Source of the DNA: Candidatus Poribacteria bacterium
GTDB lineage: Bacteria > Poribacteria > WGA-4E > WGA-3G
Direction: 5' to 3'
Length of the DNA: 60,908 nucleotides
NCBI GenBank assembly: GCA_028824685.1
Contig: JAPPCZ010000057.1
Span: 1 to 60,908 of the forward strand
The position numbers and the translations under genes are program-made. Below are positions 51,409 through 59,540 of the stretch, in pieces (position 1 is the first letter of the stretch; the number at the start of each line of letters is the position of its first letter). Below the pieces are notes generated by a model. It searched no databases, had not been told where the DNA came from, and was given only the letters and a program-made list of their open reading frames with translations.

Positions 51409-52125
51409 ATGAGACTTACAACTTTCTGTTTGCTTGTGATGGTAGTTATGTTAATAGCACCTGTCGTTTTAGCACTTCATGATGAAGACAAAGGACCGGA
51501 AAAATTTGGAATTTACGAATTCAAGGAGCAAGACATCAAAGCGGCAACGGATGCTTGTGATGCTGGCGGTCAAGCAGGTCCCGAATTTGTGCCAACGGTT
51601 CGGGATAAACAACCGAATTTGGCACTACTGAAGGATGCGAAACCAGAGGCTTCTTCGCTAATAAATGGGTGGTGTCCTCAACGACACTGCACCGAATACC
51701 TAAACGACGGTTTCTATAACAACTGTCGTAGTTGGATTATCGGTGCAATACCCGGTTGGGCACAGATTGACATCGGTGCAGTCGCTAATGTAAACCGCAT
51801 CTATTTCGGTAGCGATCATGCGCAAAGTTTTCTTGACCGGATGGCGGTGGACTTTGATATCCTTGTCGCAACAACTAAAGCAGACGCGAACTCGGAAGCA
51901 AACACCTGGAAAAAGGTCTATACCCACAAAGGTGCAGCAATAAGCAAAACCACTGAGATAACATTTGACGATGTAGAAGCACGATGGTTGCGCATCCACA
52001 TTCGCGCCAATGGTGGTGCTCGTATTGATGAAATAGAGATTTATGGTGGCAACGATCCGATGGCAGTTGAACCAACAGCCAAACTAACGACAATTTGGGC
52101 ACAAGTTAAAACTAATAAATTCTAA
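51409..52125 (+). CDS. Exported protein with F5/8 type C (discoidin-like) domain
   Basis: A 238-residue protein with signal peptide (residues 1-24, MRLTTFCLLVMVVMLIAPVV). After a short acidic segment (DEDKGPEKFGIYEFKEQDI) comes a discoidin-type jelly-roll domain (about 65-215): NLALLKDAKPEAS, YLNDGFYNNCRSWIIGAIPGWAQIDIGAVANVNRIYFGSD and ARWLRIHIRANGGARIDEIEIYG. F5/8C domains bind sugars or other surface ligands. Start chosen as ATG 51409 because AAAGGAGG lies 8 nt upstream. The longer frame (to 51313) has no ribosome-binding site and overlaps the repeat. Confidence 0.85.
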   Translation: MRLTTFCLLVMVVMLIAPVVLALHDEDKGPEKFGIYEFKEQDIKAATDACDAGGQAGPEFVPTVRDKQPNLALLKDAKPEASSLINGWCPQRHCTEYLNDGFYNNCRSWIIGAIPGWAQIDIGAVANVNRIYFGSDHAQSFLDRMAVDFDILVATTKADANSEANTWKKVYTHKGAAISKTTEITFDDVEARWLRIHIRANGGARIDEIEIYGGNDPMAVEPTAKLTTIWAQVKTNKF

Positions 52126-52150
52126 CAATATGTAGGGAACTTGAAGCATA

Positions 52151-53188
52151 ATGATGCAAGCAAAATCTGTAGCAAACACGAATCGCGGTGTTAATCCTTT
52201 AGCCATTGGTATTGTTGGTGCTGGCACGATGGGCAGACATCACCAAAACGTGATTACTAACTACGGCGCACGTGTAGTCGCTGTCCACGATGTGCGGCTT
52301 GAAGCAGCACAAGAACTCGCAACACATGCTCGCACTGAACTTGCTACTGATGCTCTGAATGTTTTTTTTGATGTAGAAATGGACGGGGTGGTGATTACAA
52401 CGCCACCCCCCATTCGTTTAGAGCCTATCCAAATGGCGTGTGAAAATGGCATCGCATTGATGGTTGAAAAACCGCCTGCCCTGAATATAAGTGAGGGACA
52501 AAAATGTTTTGAATGTATTGAGGAGGCGGGTGTGATGGCAGCTGTTGGGTTTCAACTTAGGTATCACCCGCTCTACGAACAACTGAAAACATTAATCGCT
52601 TCGGAGACAGTTCATCTGGTTAGAACAGTATGCACAGTCAATTACTATCTCAATTTTCAAATGAAAGATTGGTTTCTGCAGTCTGAGATTAGTGGCGGAC
52701 CCTTAGCAGAACAAGCCGTGCATGTATTGGATTGTGCGCGATTTGTGATGGGAGATCCAAAACCGATACAAGCACATGCACTGGCTGCGAAAAATATGGC
52801 GTTAGAACGTACTGAATTTGACTCAGAAAATGCGATTCAGATGACTTACGAATTGGACAATGGTGTTTTTGGAACGCACATGAATCACTGCGGCACCGAA
52901 GGGTTTTGTTTTGATGTTGAGGTCATAGGTCCGCATTTACGCTTGCAAGCGAATATGACGGAAAATGCAATTCGCGGCTATCTTAACGGTGAAACAATAA
53001 ATGAACCTGCTGTTTCACAAAACAGTTTGGGTTTAGACAAAACAGAAGCGTGGCTACTTGCTATTGAAACGGGGGACAAGACACTGATCCGTTCTACTTT
53101 CGCTGACGCACTTCAGACGCTCGCATTAATTGACGCGGCAGTAAAAAGCCGTAACACAGGACGATTCATTCAAGTGGAGGAATTATGA
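52151..53188 (+). CDS. Gfo/Idh/MocA family NAD(P)-dependent oxidoreductase
   Basis: A 345-residue oxidoreductase with a short N-terminal extension before LAIGIVGAGTMGRHHQNVI (Rossmann GAGTMG). The EKP motif is MVEKPPALNISEG, then GFQLRYHPLYEQLK and SGGPLAEQAVHVLDCARFVMGDP, in which the His may act in catalysis. The stop codon overlaps the start of the selenoprotein frame, so the next gene is translationally coupled. It is 25 nt downstream of the discoidin gene. Together with the selenoprotein and the NAD-dependent epimerase it forms a tight three-gene set (52151-54306). Confidence 0.9.
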   Translation: MMQAKSVANTNRGVNPLAIGIVGAGTMGRHHQNVITNYGARVVAVHDVRLEAAQELATHARTELATDALNVFFDVEMDGVVITTPPPIRLEPIQMACENGIALMVEKPPALNISEGQKCFECIEEAGVMAAVGFQLRYHPLYEQLKTLIASETVHLVRTVCTVNYYLNFQMKDWFLQSEISGGPLAEQAVHVLDCARFVMGDPKPIQAHALAAKNMALERTEFDSENAIQMTYELDNGVFGTHMNHCGTEGFCFDVEVIGPHLRLQANMTENAIRGYLNGETINEPAVSQNSLGLDKTEAWLLAIETGDKTLIRSTFADALQTLALIDAAVKSRNTGRFIQVEEL

Positions 53189-53532
53189 TGATAGACTGGA
53201 TCTATTTTCGGAATAGCTGAAACTCATGCAAAAAAGTGCAAGAGGTTCTTGACACACATAATTTAGAGGCAGAAGACAGAACTGATGCCCGAAAAGAGAA
53301 GTTAGAAGCAGATGCTGTATGGGATTTAATGGGTTCCGCTGAACGGATAGTTGTTGCGAAAGGTAAGAGTGTAGCAACCTTCGTTCCCGAGAAAGATGAC
53401 CGTGATGCAATCTTGAAATCGGTTTTGGGACGTAGTGGTAGTTTGCGCGCACCAACGGTTAAGACAGGGAACACCTTTTTTGTTGGTTACAACGATGCAC
53501 TCTATGCTGACGCCCCCTTCGCAAATGGATAG
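53188..53532 (+). CDS. Probable selenoprotein: ArsC/Spx-like thioredoxin-fold protein with in-frame UGA
   Basis: Reading from ATG 53188 (GGAGG 7 nt upstream; an ATG at 53185 is also possible) the frame runs I-D-W-I-Y-F-R-N-S, then TGA at 53218-53220, then N-S-C-K-K and on to a stop at 53530-53532: 114 residues with selenocysteine at codon 11. The resulting U-N-S-C-K-K falls right after the first beta strand, exactly where ArsC and Spx have catalytic Cys and CxxC. The rest fits that fold: helix KKVQEVLDTHN, basic strand region, and RAPTVKTGNTFFVGYNDALY with the cis-Pro and GF/GY-type loop. A hairpin with GGU loop follows the UGA. Without readthrough only a headless 98-residue ORF from GTG 53236 remains. 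Likely a thiol/selenol redox enzyme. A Cys-to-stop mutation is the alternative. Confidence 0.78.
53221..53255 (+). promoter_or_regulatory. SECIS-like hairpin downstream of the in-frame UGA
   Basis: In the coding sequence 15-35 nt after the UGA, GUGCAAGA (53236-53243) pairs with UCUUG-A-CAC (53247-53255), giving an 8-bp stem with a single bulged A and an apical GGU (53244-53246). Bacterial SECIS elements, such as the one of E. coli fdhF, are small hairpins with a GGU in the apical loop 16-37 nt downstream of UGA and are bound by SelB. Here the loop lies 24-26 nt after the UGA. Confidence 0.65.
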
Positions 53533-53541
53533 CTAAAACAG

Positions 53542-54306
53542 ATGTCTATTGAAAAGATACTCATTACTGGCGCCTCTGGATACCTTGCACAATTCATAAT
53601 TGAGCGGTTGCATCCCCAGTATCAATTGACGTTGACTGATATTGTTGAACCGAAAGGCGATTTGGATGGAACAACATTTATCAAAGCAGATGTAACAAAT
53701 GCATCAGAGATTGAAGCGGCGTGTGCGGAACAGGATGCTGTTGTTCATCTCGTTGCATTGGTGCGGGAACGGCACGGTAAACCTCACTCTTTATTTGCTG
53801 ACGTGATGGTAAAAGGCACATGGAATGTTGCGGAGGCTTGTGTGCGGCAGGGTGTGCAAAAATTGGTTAACATTTCCAGTATTTCTGCGTGTCCACCTGC
53901 TCCCGGAACAAAATTGCCGTATCAGGTAGATGATGCGTTTCAGTTCGGGGCTGGTGACCTTTATTATGCACTGGCGAAACATCTCGGTGAGCAGATAGGT
54001 TTAGCCTACCATCAGGCACACGGTTTGAAAGTCATACATGTCCGTCCGGGCGTCATTGCAGGAGACGGACTTAATCCAGGTCCTTCAGCACCTGAAGTCG
54101 TAACCGATCCGTGGTTTGTCTATGTTGATCCGAGGGATGTCGCACAGTGCGTCGAACGTGCGATTGAAACGGAAACGGTGAGTTATGGCGCGTATAACGC
54201 AGTTGCTGGACGGGCAGACTCTCATTATGATTGGAAACAGGCACAAGAAGAATTAGGATATTCACCAGAACACAATTGGGAAGAAATACCGGATAGCAAC
54301 TTGTAA
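53542..54306 (+). CDS. NAD-dependent epimerase/dehydratase (extended SDR)
   Basis: A 254-residue extended short-chain dehydrogenase. Rossmann motif ILITGASGYLAQFI (GxxGxxA variant, residues 6-19), DITNASEIEAAC-like acidic loop, VVHLVALVRER, the catalytic Ser in LVNISSIS, and Y-x-x-x-K as YYALAKHLGE. C-terminal substrate domain with VIHVRPGVIAGDG. Such proteins epimerise, reduce or dehydrate nucleotide sugars or related compounds. At 254 residues it is shorter than typical sugar epimerases (about 310). It starts 9 nt after the selenoprotein stop and is the last gene of the plus-strand series. Confidence 0.9.
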   Translation: MSIEKILITGASGYLAQFIIERLHPQYQLTLTDIVEPKGDLDGTTFIKADVTNASEIEAACAEQDAVVHLVALVRERHGKPHSLFADVMVKGTWNVAEACVRQGVQKLVNISSISACPPAPGTKLPYQVDDAFQFGAGDLYYALAKHLGEQIGLAYHQAHGLKVIHVRPGVIAGDGLNPGPSAPEVVTDPWFVYVDPRDVAQCVERAIETETVSYGAYNAVAGRADSHYDWKQAQEELGYSPEHNWEEIPDSNL

Positions 54307-54440
54307 GGTATTATAGAAGCACTACTCCCGCGTATTTACACCCGTCAAATATGCAATCTCGCGTTTTCAAGTGGTAAGGTCACCAGTGTTAATTGATAAT
54401 CAAGAACGTAGATAATCGTTCTATAGGATGTAGTGTCAAT

Positions 54441-54791
54441 CTATGGGTCTGTTTGACTATCGGATGTTTCCTGTTCCAATTGCGTAAGACGTTGATCTAA
54501 TGCTTGCTGCTGCCTCCCCAATCGCAACAAGTAGAGCATAAAAACCAACCAAATAACGAGATAAGCGGAGACAAGGTATTTGAGGCGAGTACGTTGGTCT
54601 GACTCCAATTCCTTAACTATAAGATTAACAGTTTTCTTTAGTGTCTCTTCATCCGCAATGTTCACTTGTGATATAGATTTTACATCATTAATTGCCTCTT
54701 CAACCTTTGCAATATCTATAATTGGAACTTGAATTGCTAAAAACGATAAACCGATTACAATTAAACAGCTGAGGACAATAACAATTCGCAT
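54441..54791 (-). CDS. CcmD-like protein with periplasmic N-terminal extension
   Basis: A 116-residue protein with two membrane segments: residues 3-22 (IVIVLSCLIVIGLSFLAI) and 72-92 (YLVSAYLVIWLVFMLYLLRL), followed by a basic coiled coil (GRQQQALDQRLTQLEQE). The second part has the form of CcmD, the small protein that accompanies CcmC in cytochrome c maturation, in which a helix with Y..W..F..YL..L is followed by a basic cytoplasmic coil. The first helix and a charged loop of about 50 residues (24-71) are extra compared with the usual 40-70-residue CcmD. The start overlaps the CcmC stop by 1 nt (TGATG). Calling it CcmD rests mainly on position and the C-terminal half. Confidence 0.7.
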   Translation of the reverse strand: MRIVIVLSCLIVIGLSFLAIQVPIIDIAKVEEAINDVKSISQVNIADEETLKKTVNLIVKELESDQRTRLKYLVSAYLVIWLVFMLYLLRLGRQQQALDQRLTQLEQETSDSQTDP

Positions 54792-55465
54792 CAGGTGAGC
54801 TCCTGTAGGTGTTTTCGTCTAATTACTTCGTAGCGAGACTCAGTCTTTTTTGTCTGATATTGTAGGATCAATAATACCAAAAATAATATGACGAATGTCG
54901 CTAACACTGTCATCCATGTATTCAACATTGTTGGAAGCAGGTCAAATTTTGAACCCCGTTCTGGATGCATTTTGGTTTCCCAAAACTTTGTTGCAAAATG
55001 GACAATCGGCACATCAAAAAAAGCAATAATGCCAAGTACTGCAGAATAGATTTTTCGTTTGTCCTCAGTTAATGCAGAACGGAGTATAAAATAACCGACA
55101 TACATTAACCAGAGTACAAGCGTGCTTGTGAGACGTGCTTCCCAAGTCCACCAAGTTTTCCATGCATATCTTGCCCAGATAGGTCCAGAAAGAAGCACAA
55201 TAGTACAAAAAACAAGGCCTATTTCTGCTGCTGATGCTGCCAACAAGTCATCATCAGACTTACGTTTAATCAGATACTTTATGCTAAAAAGAAAATTTAC
55301 GCCGAAAGCTAAATATACAATGATTGCGGCTGAAACGTGCAAATAGAAGATTTTCTGTACCTCTAACATTGTCTTTTCCACTTGTGCATATCCGAAGATA
55401 AGATAAAGAGCAATGAATAGTAGGATAGCGGTGGCAACTGTAAGTATTTTTACCGATTTTCCCAT
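54791..55465 (-). CDS. ccmC: Cytochrome c biogenesis protein CcmC/CcsA-like
   Basis: A 224-residue haem-handling membrane protein with about six helices. The tryptophan-rich signature is seen in WKTWWTWEARLTSTLVLWLMYVGY. Conserved His residues lie in external loops: HVSAA near 43 and HFATKFWETKMHPERG near 157-170. CcmC binds haem in the outer leaflet and loads it on CcmE during cytochrome c maturation. Length and loop pattern fit CcmC better than the longer CcsA. It overlaps map by 16 nt upstream and the CcmD-like gene by 1 nt downstream. CcmA, B, E and F are not in the window. Confidence 0.88.
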   Translation of the reverse strand: MGKSVKILTVATAILLFIALYLIFGYAQVEKTMLEVQKIFYLHVSAAIIVYLAFGVNFLFSIKYLIKRKSDDDLLAASAAEIGLVFCTIVLLSGPIWARYAWKTWWTWEARLTSTLVLWLMYVGYFILRSALTEDKRKIYSAVLGIIAFFDVPIVHFATKFWETKMHPERGSKFDLLPTMLNTWMTVLATFVILFLVLLILQYQTKKTESRYEVIRRKHLQELT

Positions 55466-56238
55466 ATTGGACTCCCTGTCAGTATTTCGGGACCATCTGA
55501 AAGAATAGCCACCGTATGCTCAAAGAGCGCAGACAAACTCCCATCTGACGTTACTATACTCCATCCATCTCCCAAAGCATCTACACTTGAGTGTCCAGTA
55601 TTGACCATTGCCTCAATTGCCAGCACCATTCCTGGTCTTAGACGAGTACCGCGTCCTGGCTTGCCAATTGTAGGCACTTGTGGTTCTTCATGCAGGTGCC
55701 GACCGATACCGTGCCCGGAAAAATTCTGAATTACGGAGAAACCTGCCTTTTCAGCAACGTTTTGTAATTGGAAAGAGACATCACCCATACGGTTGCCTGG
55801 CTTCGCTTCTGAAATTGCAGCATACAGCGAATCTTTTGTTACATCAAGTAACTGTTGTGCTTCAGTAGAGATTTTTCCTACCGGGAATGTGAAAGCATTG
55901 TCTCCGTGAAAACCGTCAATGCTTACAGCGGTGTCCACACCAATGATATCGCCCTCTATGAGTTCCTCTGATTTATCTGGGATGCCATGAATGACTTTGT
56001 TATTGACAGAGACACAGATTGTGGCGGGATAAGGACTGTGTTCCGGTATTATGTAGTTCAAAAATGATGATGTGGCGTTCAGATTAGCAATTGCTTTACG
56101 AGAGACCAACTCTAATTCATAAGTCGTTACGCCTGGTTCAATTGCATTGGCAATTGCCTGCAAAACTTTTGCTGCGACTTGTCCGCTCCGCTTCATTTTC
56201 TCAATTTCTGTTCTGTTTTTGATTCTAATTTTTTGCAT
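55450..56238 (-). CDS. map: Methionine aminopeptidase, type I
   Basis: A 262-residue M24A peptidase that removes the initiator Met from nascent proteins. Metal ligands are visible: Asp in GVDTAVSIDGFHGDNAF (two Asp), His in SGHGIGRHLHEEP, Glu in MVLAIEAMV and Glu in LSALFEHTVAIL. The His for substrate binding is in SPYPATICVSVNNKVIHGIP (HGIP motif). Type I length without the inserted domain of type II. The C-terminal 16 nt overlap the ccmC start on the same strand. map is more commonly found with ribosomal protein genes, so the setting next to ccmC is unusual. Confidence 0.95.
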   Translation of the reverse strand: MQKIRIKNRTEIEKMKRSGQVAAKVLQAIANAIEPGVTTYELELVSRKAIANLNATSSFLNYIIPEHSPYPATICVSVNNKVIHGIPDKSEELIEGDIIGVDTAVSIDGFHGDNAFTFPVGKISTEAQQLLDVTKDSLYAAISEAKPGNRMGDVSFQLQNVAEKAGFSVIQNFSGHGIGRHLHEEPQVPTIGKPGRGTRLRPGMVLAIEAMVNTGHSSVDALGDGWSIVTSDGSLSALFEHTVAILSDGPEILTGSPIWENR

Positions 56239-56320
56239 ATTTACAAATAGTTCTCAGTTAAAATGTATTATGTCCAAAATACCTTAACCAAAGACCAATG
56301 CTAATAACCGATAAACTATA

Positions 56321-57721
56321 TTATCCAGCAATTTCTCCTATCAACGTATGTGCTGTAGCAGAATGGATTTTCACATTCACAATATCACCGATATGAGCGT
56401 TTTCCTTTGGAAAAACTGTCGTTTTGAATGTGTCTGTCTTACCGTGATACTGCTCAGCATCGCGTCGACTATCTCCTTCAACTAAAACGGAAGCAGTTGT
56501 TCCAACCGCAGCTTGATTGATGTCGGCAGAGATTTCTTCTTGCAACGCGATTATCTCGTTTAGTCGTCTTGCCTTTTCTGTTTCGGGAACGTCATCCTCT
56601 AATGACTTATTTGCTAAAGTGCCTTCTCTATCAGAGTACTTAAACATAAATGCTGAATCGAAGCGGATATCTGCCATTAGTTGATAGGTTTGCATAAAAT
56701 CTTCTTCAGTTTCCCCACAAAAACCGACAATAATATCCGTTGAAAGTGCAATCTGAGGAATACGTTCCCTGAGTTTTGAAACCAGTCCACGATATTCTTC
56801 TGCTGTATAGGTGCGCCGCATTCGTTCTAATACCTGTGTTGAGCCTGATTGTAACGGAAGATGAAGTTGTTTACATACCTGCGGGCAATTTTCCATCGCA
56901 TCAATCATACTATCGGTTGCATCTGCGGGATGTGGCGATGTAAATCGCACCCGTTCCACGCCCTCAACTTCAGCAATTGACCATAGGAGTTCACCAAAAT
57001 CGTGACTACCATCGTGATAAGAATTTACCGTTTGTCCGAGCAGTACAATCTCTTTGAATCCTTCGTCAACAAGTCTTTTGACATCATCTGTAAGGTTTTT
57101 CAGCGGTATACTCCGTTCTCTACCTCTCACAAATGGGACAATACAGAAGGTGCACATCTTATCGCATCCGCGCTGAATAGTGAGCCATGCCCGAATTCCT
57201 TCTTTACGAATAGGGGCAATATCTGCGTAGTCCTCACTTTTATCCAATTGTAAACCGAGAAATGGATCGCCGCTCGCTACAGCATTGAGTGCCATCGGTA
57301 GGTTGCGATAGGCATCAGGTCCCATCACGAGGTCAACATACGGGGCTGCTTTCAAAAGCTTGTCGCGCAGATGTTGTGCCATACAGCCGCAAACCCCAAT
57401 AATTAGATTACCTTCTCGTCGCTTCCGATGATTCAAATGTTCAAGCCGATTGATAACTTTAGTTTCAGCGTTCTCTCGTATTGCACAGGTGTTCAGTAAA
57501 ATTACATCCGCATCATCAATGTTGGAAACAGTTTGATGTCCGGATTGCGTCAAGATACCTGCCATCAGTTCGCTATCGCTGACGTTCATCTGGCATCCAT
57601 AAGTTTCAATGTAGACATTGCGCGCAGATTGTTCATTGACACTTGCGGAACTAACACTCATTTCAGATTGGGGTAATGAGGAATGGGAATTATAGATGGG
57701 GAGAGATGGTTTATCTTTCAT
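56321..57721 (-). CDS. miaB: tRNA-2-methylthio-N6-dimethylallyladenosine synthase
   Basis: A 466-residue radical SAM methylthiotransferase that adds a methylthio group to i6A37 of tRNA. Three domains: UPF0004 with cluster cysteines (YIETYGCQMNVSDSE with C43, LLNTCAIRENAE, GVCGCMAQ), the radical SAM core with C-x3-C-x2-C (GCDKMCTFCIVPFVRGRERS), and a C-terminal TRAM domain (about 400-462). The DVILLNTCAIRENAETKVINRL segment is MiaB-typical. The first 34 residues before NVYIETYGCQ are an unusual Ser-rich extension; ATG at 57661 (residue 21) is an alternative start. Neither start has a clear ribosome-binding site. Confidence 0.94.
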   Translation of the reverse strand: MKDKPSLPIYNSHSSLPQSEMSVSSASVNEQSARNVYIETYGCQMNVSDSELMAGILTQSGHQTVSNIDDADVILLNTCAIRENAETKVINRLEHLNHRKRREGNLIIGVCGCMAQHLRDKLLKAAPYVDLVMGPDAYRNLPMALNAVASGDPFLGLQLDKSEDYADIAPIRKEGIRAWLTIQRGCDKMCTFCIVPFVRGRERSIPLKNLTDDVKRLVDEGFKEIVLLGQTVNSYHDGSHDFGELLWSIAEVEGVERVRFTSPHPADATDSMIDAMENCPQVCKQLHLPLQSGSTQVLERMRRTYTAEEYRGLVSKLRERIPQIALSTDIIVGFCGETEEDFMQTYQLMADIRFDSAFMFKYSDREGTLANKSLEDDVPETEKARRLNEIIALQEEISADINQAAVGTTASVLVEGDSRRDAEQYHGKTDTFKTTVFPKENAHIGDIVNVKIHSATAHTLIGEIAG

Positions 57722-57740
57722 GAATTTTCAGGATATTTGG

Positions 57741-58556
57741 CTATCTCGTCTTCAGAAACGCACAGTTTTTACTATCAATATATTTTTCATAATAGTCCGA
57801 CACATCAAAGGTAAATAGGTCTCCAATATAGATAAGAACGCGATAATTTAACTCCCGTTTCTCGTTAGCATTTAGGGAAAACGGTGCTGTTTGAGCGAAT
57901 AAAGATCCTTTGTATGTATCTTCAGCAAGGAAAACTGTTTGTTCGTTTTCCAAGTGTGGCAGGATTGCTACACCAATGGCAGCATCGCTACTAATACCGC
58001 ACAATGTTGCCCACTCTGATTCTTGCCCGTTTACTTCAGATTCGCCAATTTTTCCACCTGCGTTCGCTGCTTTTCTATGCTCCATCTCAACGGCATGGTA
58101 ACCTAATCCAATTTCACCTTCAAACGTTATAGGGTTAGAAGCTGCGTGTAAGATTACTTTCAGGTCAAGTATCCGAACATCATTATGGAGTGGATAAATT
58201 GCAACTTTACATTTTTCTGTCAACACGGGATTAGCGGCTTCCCAAGTTGTTTCACTAACAAATTTCACTGGTTCTTCAGTTGCAGAAGACCTAAATGTTT
58301 CACGATCAAATGCTGGATTACTCCGTTGCAGTTTAATAGGTTTTCCGTTATCATCGTTCACTGTACCAAGTGTGAAATAGATACCCGATGGATGTCGTTG
58401 TTCAGTTTCTTCCGTTACGACTTGTCCATTTGGGGCATAGAGCGGATGAAAGTATGAACACGATACCGACTCACCATAGCAATAGGTGAGCACAGACTCA
58501 CCCTCTTCTGTTACAGTTAACTGTTTTCCGGGCACTTCGTCCAACATAAATATCAT
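57741..58556 (-). CDS. DUF6807/PmoA-like protein
   Basis: A 271-residue beta-rich protein of the DUF6807 (PmoA family) type, with YCYGESVSCSYFHPLYAPNGQVVTEETEQRHPSGIYFTLGTVND near the N terminus, and VAIYPLHNDVRILDLKVILHAASNPITFEGEIGLGYHAVEMEHRKAANAGGKIGESE in the second half. Despite the name this family is not a methane mono-oxygenase subunit; it is generally found with sugar-related Gfo/Idh/MocA clusters in Planctomycetes and related phyla. No signal peptide. The gene lies 19 nt upstream of miaB on the same strand. Function unknown. Confidence 0.8.
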   Translation of the reverse strand: MIFMLDEVPGKQLTVTEEGESVLTYCYGESVSCSYFHPLYAPNGQVVTEETEQRHPSGIYFTLGTVNDDNGKPIKLQRSNPAFDRETFRSSATEEPVKFVSETTWEAANPVLTEKCKVAIYPLHNDVRILDLKVILHAASNPITFEGEIGLGYHAVEMEHRKAANAGGKIGESEVNGQESEWATLCGISSDAAIGVAILPHLENEQTVFLAEDTYKGSLFAQTAPFSLNANEKRELNYRVLIYIGDLFTFDVSDYYEKYIDSKNCAFLKTR

Positions 58557-58638
58557 GTGCTATATTATACCATGCATGCCCTATAATTGCAAACGAATTC
58601 CAGAGGCATTCAATTGTCAAGCTTCCCATTTGATTGTA

Positions 58639-58706
58639 TTGTAGGAGGGAACTCCGATTCCCGACTATCATTGTGTCCTGTCGCGATTCGGAGATCGCTC
58701 CTACAA
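58639..58706. repeat. Dispersed palindrome family A, complete copy
   Basis: TTGTAGGAGGGAACTCCGAT and TCCCGAC, a 15-nt spacer, then GTCGCGATTCGGAGATCGCT and CCTACAA. It lies in the divergent region between the DUF6807 gene and the glutamine amidotransferase gene. The remainder of that 279-bp gap shows nothing firm; TTGACT (58769) with TAAGAT (58793) is a weak candidate promoter for the plus-strand gene. Confidence 0.85.
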
Positions 58707-58835
58707 GAAGAAACAGATGTAACATGTGTGATTACTGGAAAATTGAATGACTCTGAAACGAATTCAGATTGACTTGTTATCTATCATTCAAATAAGATAT
58801 ACTTAAAACCTAACAAAACAAGAAGAGGATAGAAT

Positions 58836-59534
58836 ATGGCACCTAAAATTGGAATTCCAGCCGTAGACGAGACAGCAGCAAGCAATTTCAAAAACTATGA
58901 AAAAGCAATTGAAGAGCATGGTGGGGATGTAGGTTTTCTAATCCTGGGTCAGCAGTCTATTACGGATTTTATCGCTGCGATTGATGCGTTATTGCTCCCC
59001 GGCGGTGGTGATATACATCCAGACCATTTCAATCAAGAGTGGCATCCTAAACTAAAATATGTTGATGAAGCGCGCGATGAATTAGAACTATCGTTATTTC
59101 AGGAAGCAATTCAAAAAGAGACTCCTGTTTTTGGGATTTGTCGTGGAATACAGGTTATGAATGTTGGTATGGGAGGAAGTCTTTATCAAGATATAGAATC
59201 TGAATATCCACAAGATGCACTCACACATCCTAAGGTACAAAGCGAGGATTCTCAGCATCAAATTGAGATTAAACCTGAAAGCATGCTTGGGAAAATAATA
59301 GGGGAGAAGATAGATGTCGTCAACTCAGCCCATCATCAAGCATTGGACGAAATTGGCGAGGGATTTGTTGTTACCGCGCAATCGCCAGATGGTATTATTG
59401 AAGCAGTGGAAGATCCGTCAAAGCGGTTTGTAGTAGGCGTGCAATACCATCCTGAACGGATGCTGGAAACTGATGAATTTCGTGAACACAGACGCAAACT
59501 TTTTGAGGCGTTTATTCAGGCTGCCTCTGAATAA
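58836..59534 (+). CDS. puuD: Class I glutamine amidotransferase, gamma-glutamyl-gamma-aminobutyrate hydrolase type (C26)
   Basis: A 232-residue peptidase C26 family protein. The nucleophile elbow is GICRGIQVMNVGMGGSLYQDI with Cys102, and the catalytic His and Glu lie in VVGVQYHPERM. DALLLPGGGDIHPDHF and NSAHHQALDEIGEGFVVTAQSPDG are the usual substrate-side segments. In PuuD-type enzymes the reaction hydrolyses a gamma-glutamyl amide, as in putrescine breakdown; other members act on different gamma-glutamyl compounds. No puu genes are near, so the symbol denotes family resemblance. It converges with the PorV-like gene (6 bp between stops). Confidence 0.88.
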   Translation: MAPKIGIPAVDETAASNFKNYEKAIEEHGGDVGFLILGQQSITDFIAAIDALLLPGGGDIHPDHFNQEWHPKLKYVDEARDELELSLFQEAIQKETPVFGICRGIQVMNVGMGGSLYQDIESEYPQDALTHPKVQSEDSQHQIEIKPESMLGKIIGEKIDVVNSAHHQALDEIGEGFVVTAQSPDGIIEAVEDPSKRFVVGVQYHPERMLETDEFREHRRKLFEAFIQAASE

Positions 59535-59540
59535 TACTGC

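Noticed and set aside
53236..53532. 98-codon gene starting at GTG 53236
   Set aside because: It lacks a Shine-Dalgarno and begins in the middle of the first helix of a thioredoxin fold; the longer reading with the in-frame UGA explains the sequence better.
54403..54422. Hairpin AGAACG...CGTTCT between two convergent genes
   Set aside because: A 6-bp stem with an 8-nt loop and no T-run on either side is too weak to call a terminator.
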